Positions 42,601-54,412 of a stretch of 60,000 nucleotides of DNA are shown here, one piece after another (the stretch's first letter is position 1; every line of letters begins with the position of its first letter). The notes beneath the pieces are model-generated. The model did not search any database. It was not told the DNA's origin and saw only the letters and a program-made list of their open reading frames with translations. Location: positions 34,908,001 through 34,968,000 of the forward strand of contig OX485806.1 of assembly GCA_950295325.1 (NCBI GenBank). Reading direction: 5' to 3'. Both the position numbers and the translations under genes were made by a program. This DNA is from Polytrichum commune. Lineage: Eukaryota; Streptophyta; Polytrichopsida; Polytrichales; Polytrichaceae.

Positions 42601-45600
42601 TATTTTTTAGATTCTGTCCATCAGTTGATCCATTATGACTGATAACTAATGCGAGTAGGTGGATGACTCACTGCTCCTGCGGCTTGTCATTTCCTCTCCT
42701 CTTGTTGGTTATCTAGTTTGTAGCAGTCTAGACGAGGTGGCTTGCCACATAGCCAGTTCCTGATTGGCTCTCAGGCTCCTGGCTAGGATTCCTCTCCTCG
42801 TTTTTACCCTATCTACCTTGCGACTCACTCTTACTTTTTCACAGTAGCCATTATCAGTCTGCAGGCTATCTAGTACATAGTCAAGCTTCTCGTGTCGGTT
42901 ATCATACTCACAATGGTCATGCTTGGGACTGACAATTTATCAATATCTCTTTAATTTTTTTAGGTTACAAGCAAGTCACTCGTGAAATATCGTGCTCCAG
43001 ATGTTTTTGACCCTGTTTTGCACTTCCGGATGTGCTTCTATAGCCAGCATCATCCCTGAATTTGCATTTACTTGTTTGCATCTCATTTGTGTCTCTTGTT
43101 GGGGGTTTCATCTGTGGCAGTTTACAAAGAAAGGAAGCATTTTCATCTGCGTGCGGGTTCTTGACACGTGTCAGTCAGACCACCTCCAAGTACCTGCTGA
43201 AGTGGTGGCACCTCCTCCACCCCATCAAACATTTAGCCTTGGGGGTGTCCTCCTTTCCCAAGTGGTGCCCAAGTCGCCTAGTGGCAGTGACACCACTGGT
43301 AGGGTCAGTGATAGGGATACAATATTTCGGGATCATGGTTCATCAATTTTATCTGAAATGCATTTGGTGGCACCTCGCTTAAGCATGTTCCCAGGTCCTT
43401 TGAGCACTCGAGAAGCAGTTGCGGCTTGGAGGGGGTGGAGCCCAAAGGAAGTAGCTGTGACTGATACAGAACCACGTCCGGTCACCATTGTTGTTTCAGT
43501 TGAAGACACAGGTAAATTAATCCTTCGCTTGCGGGGGGGTAAAGTTTCGTGACAAGTACCGAGGGGGAGGGTGAAAATGCTGATTACTATACATTGAGCC
43601 TAGGGATTTCTTTTTAAAATCAAAGTGACGCTCAAATCGGGCTCGAAGACCCCGAATTAGGCTACATCGTTTATGGTATTAGTGTCACTTACTATTTGGA
43701 ATTATGCAATTCAATAACTTCTTACTCTCAACTTTAGTTTTAACTCACGAAATTTGAATAGGTTGTTCGGACGCTATAGAACATAAATGACTCTGCTTGG
43801 TAAAATTTGACATTCTCAATAAATAGCACTTTGTAACTCCGAAAAGTAAATGACATTAAATACTGTAAACGGTGTATTGAGCTGAAACTGGGATGAATCA
43901 GCAACAAACCTATAAGGGGGAAGTTTTTACCATTCAGCTCGGTACAAATGCTACATATGCACACAAATGCTCCCCTCCATAGGGCCTGTCACCTTTTCAA
44001 TCAACCTCTAAGCTATCCTCCAATGAGGACTCAAGTTCATTTCATGGTTAGTTTGACCATGTGACCAACGTGGTCAAAGGACTACATATTTTGGGAGCTT
44101 TGTTTACAAAGGGGCAGGGGGGGGGGGGGGGGGCATGGCGTTGGGGGAATTTTCAAGGCTATGAGCCTTTATGAGGGCGCCCTCGCCCATGGGTCCAAAA
44201 TAGTATTTTTGGACCATGGTGCATGGTTCTCTTCATGGAACTTGTCTCTAAGGGCTTTGGAAGGGGGGTTAACATTCGTCTACTAGAGTGGTTGTGGGTT
44301 GGGCCCACTTTCAACCACTTTTCATTTAGTTGTGGTTTAAGAGTGGATTTGACCTCAATTATCATTAATTGTACTTGTGCAACCCGTGGAGTGAAGACAT
44401 ACAATCATGGACACTACTGGAATTTTTTTTGGAAGAGTAATTTGCTCCTACAAATCCTCCTCTCCCGAGGTTTGACCTAAATAAGTTCACTCCCAATGTC
44501 AAATAATACAAAACAGAACCAAAAAAAGCAAACCACAACCATGGCAACCACTCCCAAGTACATCTTGTAGTATTGTAGTTGAGCAAGTTAGAGTACTTGC
44601 AGTTGTGGCTGTCATCAACACCCCTTATCCCTCCTTATCCCTCGAAAATTGAACCAAAAAATGCAATCTACAACTATCAACCACCATAATGGGGTAAATT
44701 GTAAATGCCCTTTGAGAGGAGGCCTTGTGTAGAGGTTGGATAGTGCAACATCTATGATGTAGCAGGTACGCTCTTTGAGCATGCTAAATCAAAATAGGGA
44801 TTTAATCGTTAACCTTTCTGTGTTTGTGCATTATCGTAGTGTCTGATGTCAATAGACACAGATTGTGTTCTGTGTGCTTGTATAAGATGTCAGTGTAGTT
44901 TCATTCATGTTTTATTACTTCTCTTGGTACCAATTTTATTTTATTGAGAATGTTGGAAGGCAAAAAGTGGGCTCCAACATTGTTTGCATGGTTGCAGGTA
45001 TAGGTATTCCAGCGCACTTGCAACATCGCCTTTTTCAGCCTTTTCTCCAAGCTGACAATGGCACATCAAGGGAGTATGGAGGCACAGGTGTGGGGTTGTC
45101 AATATGTCAGGTACGTGCTTTGCCCTGAACACTTTTTGGTTCAACTAATTGCTCGTGTTGCTTGTGTTGGACTGGTGTCACCTTTTTTTGATATCACTTG
45201 GACCTACATGTAATGACGATTTTACAAATTGTTGATATTGTAGGATTCAGGTGTTTGAGAATATTTTGTCTTTGGTACTTTTCATGACTATATACCATCC
45301 AAGAACCTTCAAACCTAGATAAAGTTTCCTTACTATCAATATCGCATTAGGTTGGTATTGGCCCAACTATTTACTCAGGTATACAGAGATTCCCTCATCC
45401 AGTGATTCCTACTAAGTATCAATATTTGACTGGTGTTACAATTTTGATGCCGGTCGGGTAGGGTCTTTGATGTCATTATTGATAATGTGTCCTTTTGGTA
45501 CCATGCATCCACCTGTACCTAGACTAGTCCAACATCAGTTTTTCTACTGGTATGACAAAGTGGGAAATTGGCTTTCCTTTGCACATCAGAAGTTTCTGCA

Positions 45601-48600
45601 TGATAATCTACAAATGTTACACAGTTGATATTTACCTCAGTGGGTGCTCCATCTGAGATTGTCCATGAACTAGTTTGGATCTGTGCCGTCCTGAGCTATT
45701 GCACCTGTGCATATGAATTATTGTCCTAAGCCATCCCCTTACCATCCACTGAACATGTCGTTGTCGACGGCTGGCTGTTTTAGATTTTGGAACGGTGGTT
45801 GTGGCAACATCCATGCACTCTCACCGTTCCAAAGTTCCCAAATGTATATTAAACTAATTTGGGTCCATGCTGTCTTGGTCCATTGCACCCGTGTGCATGA
45901 ATGAATTAAAGTCTTGGACCATCTTCGCACTGTCCATGGAACATGCCGCCGTCGACAATTGGCTGTTTGGAACTTTGGAACGGTGATTGTGTCAATGCCC
46001 ATGCGTCCTCGCCGTTCCAAAGTCCCAAATTGTATAGTAGAGTAGTTTGGACCCATGTTGTCTTAGCCTGTTACACCTGTAGATATGAATGACTTAATGC
46101 CCCAGACCATGCCTGCACTGTCCGGTGAACATGCTGCTGTCGACAGTCGGTCATTGAAACTTTGGAGCAGTGACTGTGTCAATGCCCATGCACCCTCTCG
46201 CTGTTCACCCCTTCCAAAATGTATCTATGTGCTTTTTCTTGTGTGGATTTGGGATGATCAATTTACATTTTCTCTATTTGGTGTGTGCAGAAACTTGTGA
46301 AGATGATGAACGGGGAGCTCTCAGTGAATAGCACTCCTGGGGAAGGCAGTGTGTTTGAGTTTACACTCACATTGGGTCTGGCAGGCTTAGACCCCTTGTG
46401 CTGCCTGGAGAACTCGGCTTGCTGTGTAAAACCAGAGCAACAACCGCCTCTGGAACATGCCAAACTGACTGGAGCAAAAATTATCTTAGTTGATACTCAT
46501 CCTGTGCGGCAGGTACGGTTACTCTTCTAATTCATATTATAGCATTACATGAAAATTTATTTAGTCTAGAGCCCCATTTACTTCGAGAAAGGAGCCTCTT
46601 ACATATGCTTGATCACTGAAATCCACTATACACTTGAGCTTACGTAATTGAGAGCTTGCAAATTTTTACTGGACTAACAATGGTTAGATGGCATAAACCT
46701 TGATGGATTCCATGTAGAACGAGGACTATGACAAGCTCTTGGTCATAATGTCCTCCATGGAGTAGCTTAGGAATGTTGAGAGCTCGAGCTTCATTTTGCG
46801 GGCCCCATGCCGATGAGTTTTCAAGCATTCTCTGGCTTGTCATAAATCCTTCTTTTTTAATGTTATTATTCCCCCTTTGATATCTCACTTTGAGCATGGC
46901 CACTTTACACTTGCTCAAACTATTGTGAACTTGAAGATGGGTGAAGCTTTCACTAGTTGAGCTTTGATTGAAAGCTTGTCAACTTCCCAAAAGTATCAAA
47001 TTCCCAAAAATCATTGCAAGTTCGAGCTCTCACCTTCAGCTCTAGTCTAAAGTGGCCCTAAGTGTCTTCAGTGACACCGTTGTTTAGATGTCAGTGAGTG
47101 ACAGTTGAAATATGACATACTGAAACCTTGGCAGATTTGATTTGTCCTGAGGGATGGAATAGTATGCTACGGATGGTGGCCTAGACTATATTGAACCTAA
47201 TGGTGTTTTTGCATGTCAATTGTTGGACTTGGCACATGTCAAAGTCCAATGTCACTATTAAAATGTAACCATGAAAGCCAAAAAAAGGCCAATGGGACCC
47301 TTGCACCAAGTCATGTTGCTTTTGGTGACGCACAGCTGACATTTTTAAGAGTTGTATTGAAATGCAGGAAGCATCAGCTAGTTATTTGAGAAGATTAGGC
47401 ATAGTGGTAGAGGAGACTGAAGATTTAGAAGCGACTATAGATATTCTCAGAAGGTACAACTGCCATTTCTCCTGTTTATGACAGTTTCTTACATGCGTAG
47501 AGAAACAATGACAACCAATAAACTACTTGTGGTATTTGTATTTCTTCTATTTAGGTCATTCTCTGCTGTTGAGTCTAAAGATGTTTCTCTGGTTGAAGCA
47601 AGTGTTACTATCACAAACTTTCAAGTGTATTACGTTGAAATTGCACATAATGGTGTATAAAATAATTCTGATATAAGTACTCTCTTATTTTCATATACTA
47701 AAATTGCTAAACTGTAGTATAAATGCGGCATATAACAGATGTAAATATAAAATTATGCAATCATCATGGCATTTGAATTTTCCTTAAAGTCAACGGGGAC
47801 TTTTTGTCAGGAGTTGATTTAAATCCTTATAATATTCCATTGGTTGTTTTTCTTATTACAGCACTAACTTCTTTCCACTTTTGGTACATACTTAGAGGTA
47901 GTGTTTAAAGTTGAATGAAGAGCAACCTATTTCGGTTCATTGAGAGAATAAACTCATTTTAGCACCTCTTGGCATACCAAAATGAGTTTGACTCTCAATG
48001 AACCAGTATAGAATGTTCTTTGCTCAAATCTCCACAGTAGGTAACCTCCAATTATGTACCAGAAACTTACCAATTATGTAACATGGAAGGTGCTGTATGC
48101 TAAAACAACCAACTCCTGACGAAAAGGCCATGTTGAGATAGAGGATAGCTCTTAACAACTGTAAATTATGATGTTATTGCAATATTTGGTTGTTTGAGCA
48201 TAAGAACTTTGCACTTGGCAATTTTTGATAAATCTCATGATTCATTTGCTTGGGCTTTTGTGATGCAGGAAGGAGAAGCCCTTGGTAAAAGCTGTTGTGG
48301 TAGACTTGCAAGGTTTAGACAAAGGATCGGCTGCTAAAATAGGTCACATGGTGCGCAGCGAGGAGGGTTATGAGTCTTTACCTATAGTAGCACTCACATG
48401 TCCAACACAGGATAAGGATGAGAAGGTGCTACAAGAGGTCGGCTATTCGTCCATTATGCTGAAGCCCCTCAGGCACACGACCGTCGCAACTATCTTGTTG
48501 CAAGCATTTGGTGTCCAAATTAAGAAGACGATTCGAAAACCAAATGCAAACCCTCAATTGCTCACGGGAAAGCGTCTTCTTGTGGTACGTTATAAATATT

Positions 48601-51600
48601 TCCATCTTTTCTAATCCTTAAAGGGTAACCGGGGGTGTGGTTATATGGGATACATGATCATTTGTACAATCCCCCAACGAGTATTGAATTAATTTTTTTG
48701 CCTTGTCAATCTGGTTGAATACATATTTTGCACAACTTTTTAAAACGAGGAAGTGAAAATGAAGTCATATGTGACAATAATGATCTGATACAAGTCGATT
48801 TATACAAGATCACATCTCCCTATAATTCATTCTTCAAATATGTATGCTCCAATTGGAATAACGTATGATAAATGGGCTAATTTTAGATAGGATCTTTTTT
48901 GCCCCTTTAGCTAAAAGTATCAAGAAGCAATGTTCAACCCCATTGTAAGACATTTTGAGGCCCTGAATGGACCTCTCAGACCTTTAAGGGTTAAGCTAGA
49001 AACTGTACTTCTCTAATCTCGACATTATCTTGAAGTCAATAATATGTTGGCCTTCAATATCCATACTTGGGTACCACATAATCAGATTCAGTTTAAGGTA
49101 GGTGTACCTGAATCCAACATAGCAATACTCCGAACATCTATATTTGAGTGGTGTGTGGTTAGGTGTGGATAATAATGTGTCACCAAATATATAACGTGTG
49201 AACGTATTTTGTGTTTCACCAAATATATAATGTGTTTGAAAGAGATTGGATGATGTGCTTAAAATATGCTCACCATTCTAGGCTCAACAGTCAACATGAT
49301 TGGGGGGACTATATGACTGCCTAATGAGCACACAAATCTTCACTTTGACCATGAGTCAGATATTCACATGAGCTTCAAAAGTTATGAAGCAAATGGCTAT
49401 GGGGCATGATTTGGATTTGCTAATCACCTCGCACTAATTACGTGTTTCATATCCTACAAGAAGTGGGTGCAGAGAGAACAGCGTTTGAATAATACACATC
49501 TATCTCTCTGTTTTCATATGATGATGTTGAATGAGTATTTTCTTAATGCAGGTGGATGACAATATGGTAAACAGAAGAGTCGCCACTTCAATGCTGGCTC
49601 GATATGGTGCAAATGTAGTTGCAGTTAATGGAGGTGCAGAAGCCCTGAAGGCTTTAAGTGACCAAGATTCCGAGGAAGCTTATGACCTTGTCTTGATGGA
49701 CATCCAGATGCCAGAGGTAGGGTTTATGATTTTACGATGTCATTTGCAATCTTGTCTTAAAATTGTGGAGAATGTGGTGGTAGGTTTAGTAGGTCCATTT
49801 TTTACACTATGGCCAGAGGGCTGTGACCATGAAATTCTGGAGCCCTTGAAACTCATTCGAAGGCCGTACCACGGAATATTGAAATTAAAATGGGTGTGGT
49901 CACATGCCTTCATGTGTATTGCAAAGACATAAAGACATATGCGACCAGGCTCTCAACTGAATCCTATTTCATTACCATCCTATTCATGTGGGCCCCCGCT
50001 ACATAATAAGCTTTTATAGATCTTGAAGGGTTATGATGATCTATCGGTTTTGTGTTAAAGCCAGCTCTTTGAGATGGGCTTGATGCAAAATCCAGTAGAC
50101 TTTGAACCATCATCGGTTGCATGCCATGTAGGACTCCATGTAGGTTCGTTTATTCATTCAAACTTCCTTGGTCCCTTAGGCCTTCAAGCTCTAGTGTGAA
50201 GTGAAGTGGGACGGACGGTGTCAGCATTTTCCACCAATGAGTGAGTTAGAATTCAATGGTCATGGGCCGTCAAGCTCTAGTGTCAAGTGCCCCCTTAGCG
50301 TTGTACTCCGTTCTCATTCAAAAAGGAGTATACTCCTAAACCTTAAACCCTAAAATGGTTTTGTGATGGCATTCATGTGCACCAAATAGTGAGGTTCAGA
50401 TGGGTGAACGTTGGGAAACTCAGTGAAAATTAAATGCGCTACCTCCTTTTGTTGATTTTCTTGGTGCGCAAAACAGATGGATGGATATGAGGCAACACGC
50501 TTGATACGGAAATGGGAAAGAGAGGTGTGTAAGGAGTGCAAGGAGAAAATTGTAATGGGTGAAACCCCGCCCATGAGTCCGCCACCCTCTGCACCACTGT
50601 CGCAATGCCCCCACCGCCGGGTCCCCATTGTGGCTGTGACTGCGGATGTCATGAAGGGGACTCACGAGCAATGCTTTGATTCAGGCATGGATGACTACAT
50701 TCCAAAGGTATGTGTATTCAAAGTTAGTGATATTGTTTCTTAAGTCTTAAAGGACCGAGGGGATATGTTTATATATGGGACAGGTGACGCTTTGTACAAA
50801 CCCTCAACAAATATTGAAATAAGCACTTATTTGGCCTATGATATTGAATACATATTTAGCATAAAATAATAATAAATGTGGAAGTGAAAATAAAGTCGCA
50901 TGTGACAACAGTGATTAGATATACGAGATATACATTGATACGAGCTCAAATCCCACTATGAATCAATCTACATATTTGTCGATCCAATCGGATTAACACA
51001 TGATAAATCGGGTAAATCTAGATAGGGTCACTGAAAATATGTATAAGTAATCTTAAACCACTCCGTATGTCACCTTGCGGCTTGGAATGGTTTAACTCAC
51101 GGATCTTGAAGGGTTTACTTGTTCTTCATATTTTACGTGTGGTTTTGCGGGGGAGAAGGTTAGGCAATCTAGAGACTTTGAAACTTTTAGAATTTTGCAT
51201 GCCGTGTGTTGATGTAAATTGTGGGTGCCCAAGGTAAGTGGCTTTTAAAGGAGCACTTTTCGCTCTGCACCCACTTCTTGTAGGACATGAAGCACGCAAT
51301 CAGTGTAAGATGATTAGCAAATTTAAATCATGCCTGTAGCTGTTCTCATAATTTTGGAGCTCATATGATTATCTTATTCGTTATCAAAATGAAGATTCTC
51401 TTATTGATTGATTATATAGGTCCCCCAAATTATGTTGACTGTTGAGCTTAGAATGATTAATATGTTGTGAGGACGCAGTCCAATCTGTTTTAAATACATG
51501 TCTTTTTGGTGTCTGTTCTACACCAAAACATTTACACCTAACGATATATCATTCAAATATAGGTGTTAGATGAGAAACCAAATTAGACCCGCTTACCTTA

Positions 51601-51727
51601 ATTGTGCAAATTGTGTGAGCAGCCATTGGACCAGAAACAACTCTACTCTCTACTTGAGCGATTTACAAAGGGAGAGCTCGACGGCCGATCCAACGGCAGA
51701 CGTTCCAGCAGTGGACAACTTCAATAG
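36449..51727 (+). CDS. CHASE-domain hybrid histidine kinase (cytokinin-receptor type), 15 exons, 1072 aa
   Basis: Exons, all with GT-AG borders and continuous phase: 36449-36691, 37876-38429, 39871-40311, 40585-40607, 40979-41066, 41298-41505, 41936-41968, 43121-43511, 44998-45110, 46291-46512, 47368-47453, 48269-48584, 49552-49716, 50477-50707, 51623-51727 (stop TAG). Order: TM 38-61, CHASE about 85-340, TM 343-367, DHp with His410, HATPase with N527 and D658, degenerate receiver about 759-890, receiver with Asp956. This is the layout of plant cytokinin receptors (AHK/CHK): ligand binding outside the membrane or in the ER lumen, phosphorelay His410 to Asp956, then to a separate HPt protein. 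An in-frame TAG at 36401 precedes the first ATG; 36452 is an alternative start. The CHASE domain is divergent, so cytokinin binding is not assured. No break is seen. Confidence 0.85.
36692..37470 (+). repeat. Intron 1 tandem repeats that copy the exon 1 splice-donor context
   Basis: The exon 1/intron 1 junction, CCACAAAGAG followed by GTGC, recurs as CCATAAAGAGGTGC (36958), CCACAAAGAGGTGC (about 37206) and CCACAAAGAGGTGC (37439), each followed by CTCTCTCTCT. Units of about 230-275 bp also share GATGAAGAAGGAAATCATAGG and CTTCAAAGATCAAG. The array arose by duplication that included the last bases of exon 1. Confidence 0.75.
37876..40311 (+). other. Kinase exons 2-3: CHASE sensor domain and second membrane segment
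   Basis: Residues 82-413. CHASE landmarks: F-T-R-R-T followed by L-R-P-N and [40 protein letters not shown] and [14 protein letters not shown]. This follows the plant CHASE order, but the segment after YAPIIYE and the AVYK-equivalent region (GAYLAYYG) differ from canonical receptors. Several N-x-T/S sites in the sensor fit a lumenal or apoplastic location. TM2 is about 343-367, then a helix leads to SHEIR with His410. Confidence 0.75.
38499..39790 (+). repeat. Intron 2 repeats of ~110 bp resembling its own 3' end
   Basis: GTGCCATGTGGGAG or variants occur near 38499, 38607, 38715, 38832, 38943 and 39054, then at 39397 and 39769. Units include CTTAGCCTTCTTGGGTTT and GGGGTTTTGCTATTCAG, which resemble the true acceptor region GGGGGTTTTGCAG at 39858-39870. 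They look like serial duplications of the intron's 3' end. Confidence 0.7.
40585..41505 (+). other. Kinase exons 4-6: dimerisation and histidine-phosphotransfer region, with a 23-nt microexon
   Basis: Exon 4 is only 23 nt (40585-40607) and completes the H box as TPMNGVIG. Exon 5 (40979-41066) encodes [20 protein letters not shown]. Exon 6 (41298-41505) encodes [18 protein letters not shown] and ends at DPTRIRQ. Confidence 0.85.
41936..45110 (+). other. Kinase exons 7-9: HATPase catalytic domain
   Basis: Exon 7 (33 nt) is the N box [11 protein letters not shown]. Exon 8 starts FTKKGSIFI, holds a variable insert of about 100 residues and reaches VSVEDTG. Exon 9 has GIGIP (G1), FQPFLQAD (F box) and GGTGVGLSI (G2). 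All ATP-binding boxes are present. Confidence 0.88.
43680..43880. repeat. Dispersed repeat family B, copy 2, in intron 8
   Basis: Diverged match to about 29190-29400. Intron 8 also has a G run at about 44118-44134. Confidence 0.45.
45671..46225 (+). repeat. Three tandem repeats of ~186 bp in intron 9
   Basis: TAGTTTGGAT-like anchors at 45671, 45855 and 46043 give a period of 184-188 bp. Units share ACTGTCC..GAACATG, GTCGAC and CCGTTCCAAAG. They occupy most of the 3' half of intron 9. Confidence 0.7.
46291..48584 (+). other. Kinase exons 10-12: end of HATPase and degenerate receiver
   Basis: Exon 10 starts [20 protein letters not shown] and ends at the receiver-like strand [13 protein letters not shown]. 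Exon 11 (47368-47453) and exon 12 (48269-48584) complete a receiver-like fold with VVVDLQG (D813) and IMLKPLR. The acidic pair is reduced to a single Asp, so it is probably a pseudo-receiver, as in other plant cytokinin receptors. Confidence 0.8.
49132..49465. repeat. Dispersed repeat family A, copy 2, in intron 12
   Basis: Clear match to 2148-2440, starting ACATCTATATTTGAGTGGT and ending CGTGTTTCATATCCTA, just before exon 13. Confidence 0.6.
49552..51727 (+). other. Kinase exons 13-15: active receiver domain and C-terminus
   Basis: Exon 13 has [10 protein letters not shown] (D908, D909) and [10 protein letters not shown] (phospho-acceptor D956). Exon 14 has [18 protein letters not shown] (T1016) and MDDYIPK (K1038). 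Exon 15 starts at 51623 after TGAGCAG and reads [14 protein letters not shown], the standard end of plant AHK receivers, then a short tail and TAG. Confidence 0.85.
49795..50297. mobile_element. Degenerate MITE in intron 13, same family as 2.5-4.1 kb
   Basis: Shared blocks include GGGCTGTGACCATG, CATTCGAAGGCCGTACCAC, GATGGGCTTGATGCAAA, CTAGTGTGAAGTGAAGTGGG and a CCACCAATGAG segment, in the order of that family. The ends are eroded. It is fully intronic between exons 13 and 14. Confidence 0.5.
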
Positions 51728-53190
51728 CCAAGGGAATTCAAAGTTCTATGAAACTCCAATCATCAAAATATTAGGCTCTGGCCGGATGATTCTTCGTGCA
51801 AGAGGTGGCAAACCACATGCTCACTCGAGGATGACGTCGAACTAGAAGCTTTCAGCAGAGCTTGAAGAAATTCTTTGATCCAATCGAATCTGCCCGAACC
51901 CTTGAAAACCTCTCGTGTCCCATCTGTGACCTGGTGCTCTTGAGCACCAGATAGAAAATGAGGCTCGAAGAAATCGTGATGAAGAGCAATCGGCGGAAGT
52001 TGGAACTGTGAAGAAGAGCTGCTAATTAAATGCAATCAGTGCAATCAATCAGTGCAAAGTTCCGAGGCACGAGGCTGAAGAAGGTTAAATTAATACTTCC
52101 TCCCAATACGCCCGGCTTGTGAAATTAATGGTTTGGTAGTAACACTACTAAGGTTTTTTGAGTAAGTACATTGTTCAAATGTTGCAGTATATCATCAAAT
52201 TCCAGATGGAGTTTAATCTTCCTTCACCCCATCCACCAAAAAGGAGGTGGCCAAAAGTGGAAGGGTTGCGCGCGGGTGAAGGTTCTTAGAAATTTGTGAG
52301 CTGAGGTTGTACATTATTCTGATGCAGGTAGGTGGACATTATCATTCAGAGTCTCAGATCAATTTTGCTTCTCACTAACTTAGTAGCCTTTTGTTTTTCT
52401 CGGAGATTTGTCAGTTTGTATGAAACTTCTTGCCTTGCATAATGTTGGGTACCAAAATTTGATCAAAGGTTTTGTAGCCTTCATGTAAGTTGAAGCTGAA
52501 AATGAAATTATTACGAAATCCATAAGAGCTCAGAAGTTTTTATTTGAGCAGATTTGACTGTCAGAATCAACATCAAAAGCCTCAAATAGTCTACAATAGT
52601 TAGATGAAGTGCTTCAACAGTAAACATGTTGGAAATAGGTTTTTTCTCGACCCACTAACATGGCTGCCACAAATCCTAAGCTGATGAACATTGTCATGTG
52701 GAAAACTCCCCAACATTGCCATTCTTCACCTCAATTCAACGTGAGTTGAAAAATTTTAAGCCACACTTGAGTGGAAGAACAAATTAGTTTTCATATAGTG
52801 CCAAGATGCATGTATCTTTTGGTGATTATTTGACTCATGTTATTTTTAATGGCCACTACATTGACTATGGTAAATAGCGTCAGTGCACATGTATAATGTG
52901 GTCCATTGTAACCTATCACTTGGAAACTTATATCTAGTTATGATGTCTTGCCCCACCTCCCCCGAGGTTAGAAGTCTTTCAGACCTTGGACAACTAACCA
53001 ACTAATTCAACTATTAGTTAATTAGTTGCCTTTTGTAACTATAGTTGTTCGAGATTTGACCTGCCAAAAAATGTAATTAACTATAGTTGCTTTAAATTCG
53101 ATCTGTTAGAATACCTAGTCAATTATAGTTATATCTAGTTTTCTAAAGTTGAGCATAGCCTGTTTGCGGAAATTTTGTTGTAGTGTTTAA
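51728..53190. other. 3' flank of the kinase gene, no further gene recognised
   Basis: The 3' untranslated region probably occupies the first few hundred bases. I could not single out a convincing poly(A) signal. Confidence 0.3.
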
Positions 53191-53391
53191 GTGTTTAAGT
53201 GTTGTATTTGTGTTGGGGTGTACATGGAGGTTATTTCGGAGCCCAACACTGTGAGTGATCGTATAAAGGCATTTATTGATGATCCTCATTGGCCCGAGCA
53301 TATTAAAGACCCTCAACTGAAGCAAATTAAGAGACGAACTTCTTCGATTTTTGACGAAGAACAAAGATTTCAGACCTTGTACAACCGCTAG
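53191..53391 (+). other. Short open frame of unknown status (66 codons)
   Basis: The frame contains TVSDRIKAFIDDPHWPEHIKD and ends just before the GGGCTAGCCC array. The amino-acid composition looks protein-like, with charged helices, but I recognise no family. It may be a transposase fragment or a terminal exon within a larger element bounded by the arrays. Confidence 0.2.
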
Positions 53392-53397
53392 CCCATG

Positions 53398-53640
53398 GAC
53401 TTTTTGGGCTAGCGGCTAACCTCTTAGCTAACAGTTATGGCTGAAAACGATTCTCGAAAAAAATGGGCTAGCCCAGCTATGGCTAGATCGCGGCTTGAAA
53501 AATTATGGGCTAGCCTAGCTATGGCTAGATCAAGGCCTCAAAAAATATGGGCTAGTCCAACTATGGCTAGATCGAGGCCTCAGATAATATGGGCTAGCCC
53601 AGCTAGTTATTAGCTAGCTAAAGATAAGTCATGTAACTCA
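53398..53640. repeat. Array 1 of ~43-bp units built on the palindrome GGGCTAGCCC
   Basis: About four or five units of the type GGGCTAGCCCAGCTATGG followed by CTAGATCGAGGCCTC and an A-rich linker. Each unit contains the 10-bp palindrome or a one-base variant. A related array lies at 54128-54412 in the same orientation. Confidence 0.8.
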
Positions 53641-53847
53641 CTTGGCTCAAGCTAAGGCCCAACCATGTCATCCCTACCACTACCATAAAATTTTTGGGGT
53701 TGAGATCATCTGTCCATATCCAAGTGCTTCCAAGTGCAACCGGTTACATGTTTACATCTTTTGATATGTCTTTACTCAAAGTGGGCTATATTCTCTACAT
53801 TCCTCTAAAAAGATGGGTCGTTCTCTTGAGGATTTGCAGAGGCATCA

Positions 53848-54039
53848 ATGATGTTGAAGTTGAACAAACATCTAATGCCATATGATCCTGAAAAGTTGAT
53901 CTTGTTGGATAATTCCGATTGGAAGAATCACATTCCCAAACGCCCTATTTTCGATGAGGAGTTGCAGATAGAGGATGATGACAATTTGTTGGTAGAGAAT
54001 GATGAGCAACATATTTTAGATATTGATGACGATGAGTGA
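53848..54039 (+). other. Short open frame between the two arrays (63 codons)
   Basis: It encodes PYDPEKLILLDNSDWKNHI and an acidic end (DIDDDE). It looks like a protein C-terminus, but no family is recognised. Its position between two direct repeat arrays suggests it is cargo of, or a remnant from, a DNA transposon with subterminal repeats. Confidence 0.25.
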
Positions 54040-54127
54040 TTTTGACTAATATGAAATATAATTGTATTGATGAGACAATTTCTCCTTGAATTCATTATAT
54101 GAGCTACATGAATTAATTTATTAGGTC

Positions 54128-54412
54128 AGCTAGTCCAGCTATATGGCTAAAAACGGTACCCGAAAAAAATGGGCTAGCCCAACTATGGCTAGATCGAGGC
54201 CTCCCAAAATATGGGCTAGCCCAGCTATGGCTTGATCGAGGCCTCAAAAAATATGGGCTAGCCCAGCTATGGCTAGATCGAGGCCTTAGAAAATATGGGC
54301 TAGCTTAGCTATGGCTAGATTAAGGCCTCAAAAAATATGGGCTAGCCTAGCTATGGCAAGATTAAGGCCTCAAAAATATGGGCTAGCCCAGCTAGCTAAT
54401 GGGCTATAAAAG
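54128..54412. repeat. Array 2 of ~43-bp GGGCTAGCCC units
   Basis: About six units of the same type as array 1, from GGTCAGCTAGTCCAGC at the left to GGGCTAGCCCAGCTAGC at the right. Confidence 0.8.

Noticed and set aside
48282-48614. Separate 110-codon gene
   Set aside because: It is exon 12 of the kinase read past its donor at 48584; the apparent start is TTG inside the exon.
51570-51845. 91-codon frame overlapping the last kinase exon
   Set aside because: The exon 15 frame from 51623 gives the expected receiver C-terminus ([14 protein letters not shown]); the overlapping frame does not.
53398-54412. CRISPR-like array
   Set aside because: The repeats are contiguous, without unique spacers, in a plant genome context.
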